The position numbers and the translations under genes are program-made. 64,000 bases of DNA from Diphasiastrum complanatum (taxonomy: Eukaryota; Streptophyta; Lycopodiopsida; Lycopodiales; Lycopodiaceae), in contig CM055096.1 in NCBI GenBank assembly GCA_029204225.1, forward strand, positions 7,051,477 through 7,115,476, given 5' to 3'. The notes beneath the pieces are model-generated. The model did not search any database and was not told the origin of the DNA. It saw only the letters and a program-made list of their open reading frames with translations. Shown here one piece after another: positions 60,589 through 64,000 of the stretch (positions are counted from its first letter, which is position 1; every line of letters starts with the position of its first letter).

Positions 60589-62804
60589 TTGAGGAATTTT
60601 TTTAGTTCAATGGATGGAGGATTTTATATAAGTAGCTTGAATCAGGAAATGATACTCATAGAACTGATAGCTATGAGTTAAGACAGTACTACACTATATC
60701 CAATCAGTGCACATAAACACCTTCAAAATCATAGCACACCATGTGCCATCATTTTTTCAAACTCTTGAATGAAAAAAACTCACAAAATATTTACTCATAG
60801 AATGCCAAGTCCCCCTTCTCTGCAATCTTACAGGCTTCTAATTTCCTAACTACTTCATTAGACTCATTGTTGCTCTCCTTGGTTAAGCATCCGCCCATAT
60901 TCACTTTGTAAGTGGACTTTCCCACCTGTTTCAGATCTTGAGTGGTGTCAAATAGGGTTGTTGTCCTCTTTCTCTTCTTTTTTTTTGTTATTAACAATAG
61001 CACCCCTATTGGCTTAGTCCAGTAGCCTCATTAGTCCTCACACTTGCTCCTATTAGTTGATCCCTGGCACTCTTGTTGACTCCCAACTTTCTCTTGATAG
61101 TCTCACATTAGTGGTCAACCTCAACCCTTTACCCATGTCAAAGTCCAAATCTATCGTCACCATTCCATCTCCAAAATCAATATATTCAAAATTTAAAATC
61201 ATTATCTTCTCACATGAGGCAACCCCATTATGGTTGTCAAGTTTGGGTCTTAAAGTCATTGAACATGACACCAATTCTAGATACCTTGGTTTTTCTTTGT
61301 TTCAGCTAAAGATAAACTCAATTGGATCCTTAATTCTATGAGTATGGAGCTTAAGAAATGGTTGATTGAAGATCTTAATTTTGTCATATCCTCTTACTTT
61401 ACACACTTTCTCATGAACTAGATGTTGCTCTCTTTACTCAATATTAGGCTTGGAGAATGTTAAAGAGAATTTCTTTGGAACAAGAAGTTCGACTTGCTAA
61501 ATTGGGAAATTTGTGCTGCCCCATCTCATACGAGAGGACTTGGCCTTCTGGACTTGAGTTGTTTCTTTTATCTTTCCTAAATCTATGTGTTTGCATGTTT
61601 ACTACTTGTTGTGAAGTCAGATGTGAAGTTGGATTTCCTGAACAACTTGTTTCTCTCTATTCCTAATGTGATTTTCTACATTTTGTCTCTATGTGTAAAA
61701 CCAAACGCAAGAGATTTATATCTTTCTAAAAGCAAGAGGAGATTTTCTTTTGGAATGTACTTGATTGGAGTTTAATTTTGAGAATTGATTTTGCATGTCA
61801 TTCTTCTCTATAGTTTCGTGCATGCGTACCTTGCATGAAGTTGTGTGGCATGTTTTCATGGTTTACCCAATTTTTGCTATCTTTTTGTGTTGTATGTATG
61901 GAAGGTGTGTGGGAGATTACCTTTCAGTTTGTTTGTTGGAGAATGTTGCATCATTTTTGAGCATTTTGGAGATTGAAGATGTGGAGAGTGACTTTCATTT
62001 CAGAGATCAGCTTTCCTATTAGTGCTTTTGAGAGCGTAGCAAGGTTTGGAGTGTTAGAGTGATTGAAGCTGTAAAGAGTGGTTTTCAAGTATGTTGGAGA
62101 GGGAAAATATATTGTTACAATCTTGTCAAAGTTTTTGTGTTCAAAAAATTGAGGCCAAAAGAGTCAGTATGCACAATAATGCTTGATAAAAAGAAAGCCA
62201 AAAAATACTCACAATCGTTCATAGTCCCATCACCATAAGAAGGTAATATCTCAGTTTGCAATGCAAAATTAATGTCTTAAGGTATTTCATTTTTTTTTGG
62301 ATTTCATGTCATTTATCTCTCTTTAAGCATGAAATTTCTCTTTTTAAAAGCAAGAGGAAGTCAATTTTGAAATGTGTGTTGCATAAAATCAACAAAAGAG
62401 ATGATGGATTGCACAACATTCTTTGTTATAGTACTATGCATGCATTTCTTGCACAAAAGGTAAATGACAATTTTTTATATTTTGCATGGTTTTGCTAGCC
62501 TTACTATTTTTTGTGCTACAAGTATCCAAAAGGCATTTTAGTGGCACTTTGGAGATTGATGCTTTGGATAAAGGTGCAAGTGAGCACATTGGAGTTTGGG
62601 TTCACGAAGATGGATTTGAGTTTCAGAGATCTTTTCAAAACATTGCTAGATATGGTAATGTTTGAAAATCTTAGCAACCATCACTACGGAAGCCATGTTT
62701 TTGAGGTTGTTTATGCTCACAAAATTGCAACCAAAATAAATTCTAATACAATTTTATCTCATGCAAAAAAATTAAAAAAATTTCAACTAGAGAGGAGGAG
62801 ATTT

Positions 62805-62997
62805 TTCAACACACTCACTTCTTATTTGGCCCTCAAACATGGGAAGTACATGAATAGAACTTAAAGAGAGGTAACCTACATGATATGAATAGAAATGAAT
62901 ATAATTTTTAACACACTCGCTTCTATTTTGGCCCTCAAACATGGAAAGTACATGGATATAATTTAAAGAGAGGTAACCTACATGAGATGTTGATAGA
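62805..62997 (+). repeat. Tandem duplication, period about 101 bp
   Basis: 'aacacactc.cttct.ttttggccctcaaacatgg.aagtacatg.ata.a..ttaaagagaggtaacctacatga' occurs from about 62808 and again from about 62909, with scattered differences. Confidence 0.9.
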
Positions 62998-64000
62998 TCA
63001 TGATCCACATGGCAATTTAAACTTAGAATTGTGATTTGTCATTATTGCTGAATATTCAAGCTTATGACTTCCTTCTCCAAGCATATAGAGGGCATGAATG
63101 ATGAGACAAAAAAAAAAAAAATGCTTGCATGCCATGTGGATTTAAAATTTCTTTCAATTCAATGTTGGAAGATGGTAAGCATATGAAATTGGAACTTTCT
63201 TACCATGTGGCGTTCATCAAAAGCATTGTGGAAGCTATGCAAGTTTGCAGCTCTCCATCTTCATAAATATCTCAAGGAATTGCAATATCTCTATTTCTCT
63301 AAAACATAAGCTATTTAGTGACAATTTGTTTTGTAAAATGGTTGTTCTACATGTATTCTCTCATAAAATTTATTTGGAATGAAGAAACATAGAGATTTTA
63401 TCTATGCTAATAATAATAATAATTTGATATACATTCTTGTAGAATAAAATGTTATTGCAGAATTGAATGTACAAGTTTCATGCAATACTAGCAATGTGAT
63501 TGTTTGTTAAGAACATGTTTTTAGTCCAATTAGATTGTATATTTGTGTGTACATTCATGAAGACATTCAAAATGATTTTACACACAAATGGTTCTGAAAT
63601 ACAAAGACATATGTCCGCATTACAATTGTTAGACGTTATATGTAGAAGTTACTCCATTTGAGCTTTGATAATTGGATATATGCAAATATCTGCTATCTAT
63701 AAAAGCCTTAATATGTTTGCTATATGTGTTTTAGAAAAAGACATATGCTATGGTTATCTCATAGAATCATGTAGAAACAAATAAGATTGCTTCATATTTA
63801 AATTAGGCTTTTCAGTGTTCTCTTTCACAAAAGCATGTGTATAGAATAAAAACATCCACTAGGTAAATACAATTAAGCCCCACAATCTATGTCATAAATG
63901 TGCCAAGCATAGGCCCAATAGTTTGATGGTCCATAGCTATCAAGAAAGAGTTTTAACGATTCCAATGTTGTTTCCATTATTCTCTTTCTTGGCATGTCTA

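Larger units (their letters stand above)
57933..64000. other. No gene recognised; AT-rich intergenic DNA
   Basis: No transposon protein, plant gene or RNA gene is recognisable on either strand. The longest frames (for example 62511-62864, 117 codons) have no motif I know. Three local duplications and one TA/T run are listed separately. A short (TAA)n lies near 63408-63423. Confidence 0.4.

Overview
This is nuclear DNA of a vascular land plant with a large, transposon-filled genome. The evidence is a plastid glucose-6-phosphate translocator gene with GT-AG introns and a transit peptide, a small gene resembling the plant-only SIAMESE/SMR cell-cycle inhibitors, and many broken Ty1/Copia and Ty3/Gypsy LTR retrotransposons. 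Their primer sites match the 3' end of initiator tRNA-Met (TGGTATCAGAGC) or the TTGGCGCCGTTGCC type. I cannot name the species. Gene density is two candidate genes in 64 kb.

Layout. 0-4.5 kb: a Gypsy integrase end, then a Copia element (A1, minus) interrupted by a second Copia family (B2, minus). 6.6-10 kb: the one clearly intact gene, a plastid glucose-6-phosphate/phosphate translocator (minus, five coding exons, 412 codons, probable 5'-UTR intron). 10.6-11.9 kb: a GC-rich G-box-bearing repeat and a 375-bp-period direct duplication. 12.3-13.0 kb: a Gypsy RNase H piece and a Copia LTR end. 15.0-22.3 kb: a nested stack on the minus strand, with Gypsy D abutting Copia C2, C2 abutting element E, and E lying inside Copia A2. 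22.3-22.8 kb: a Gypsy RT fragment. 23.3-23.7 kb: the SMR-like gene. 25.8-28.8 kb: Copia A3, whose gag carries an embedded Gypsy RT/RNase H segment. 28.8-30.6 kb: two opposed Gypsy fragments. 30.6-35.7 kb: Copia C1, nearly full length but full of stops. 35.757-40.300 kb: Copia B1, complete at both ends with an ATGAC target duplication but with most of pol deleted. 42.4-45.4 kb: a coding-deficient C-type element (C4) and a Copia integrase/RT piece. 45.4-49.9 kb: Gypsy G. 50.7-52.7 kb: a Copia integrase piece, a Gypsy 5' LTR (J) and a minisatellite. 53.9-57.9 kb: Copia C3. 58-64 kb: AT-rich DNA with short tandem duplications and no recognised gene.

The translocator imports glucose 6-phosphate into plastids in exchange for phosphate, for starch synthesis and the oxidative pentose phosphate pathway. 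The SMR-like protein would inhibit cyclin-dependent kinases. Nothing links the two except proximity. The rest is retrotransposon turnover: nested insertion, internal deletion, LTR shuffling, and microsatellite growth inside LTRs. I found no CRISPR array, defence island or new multi-gene system.
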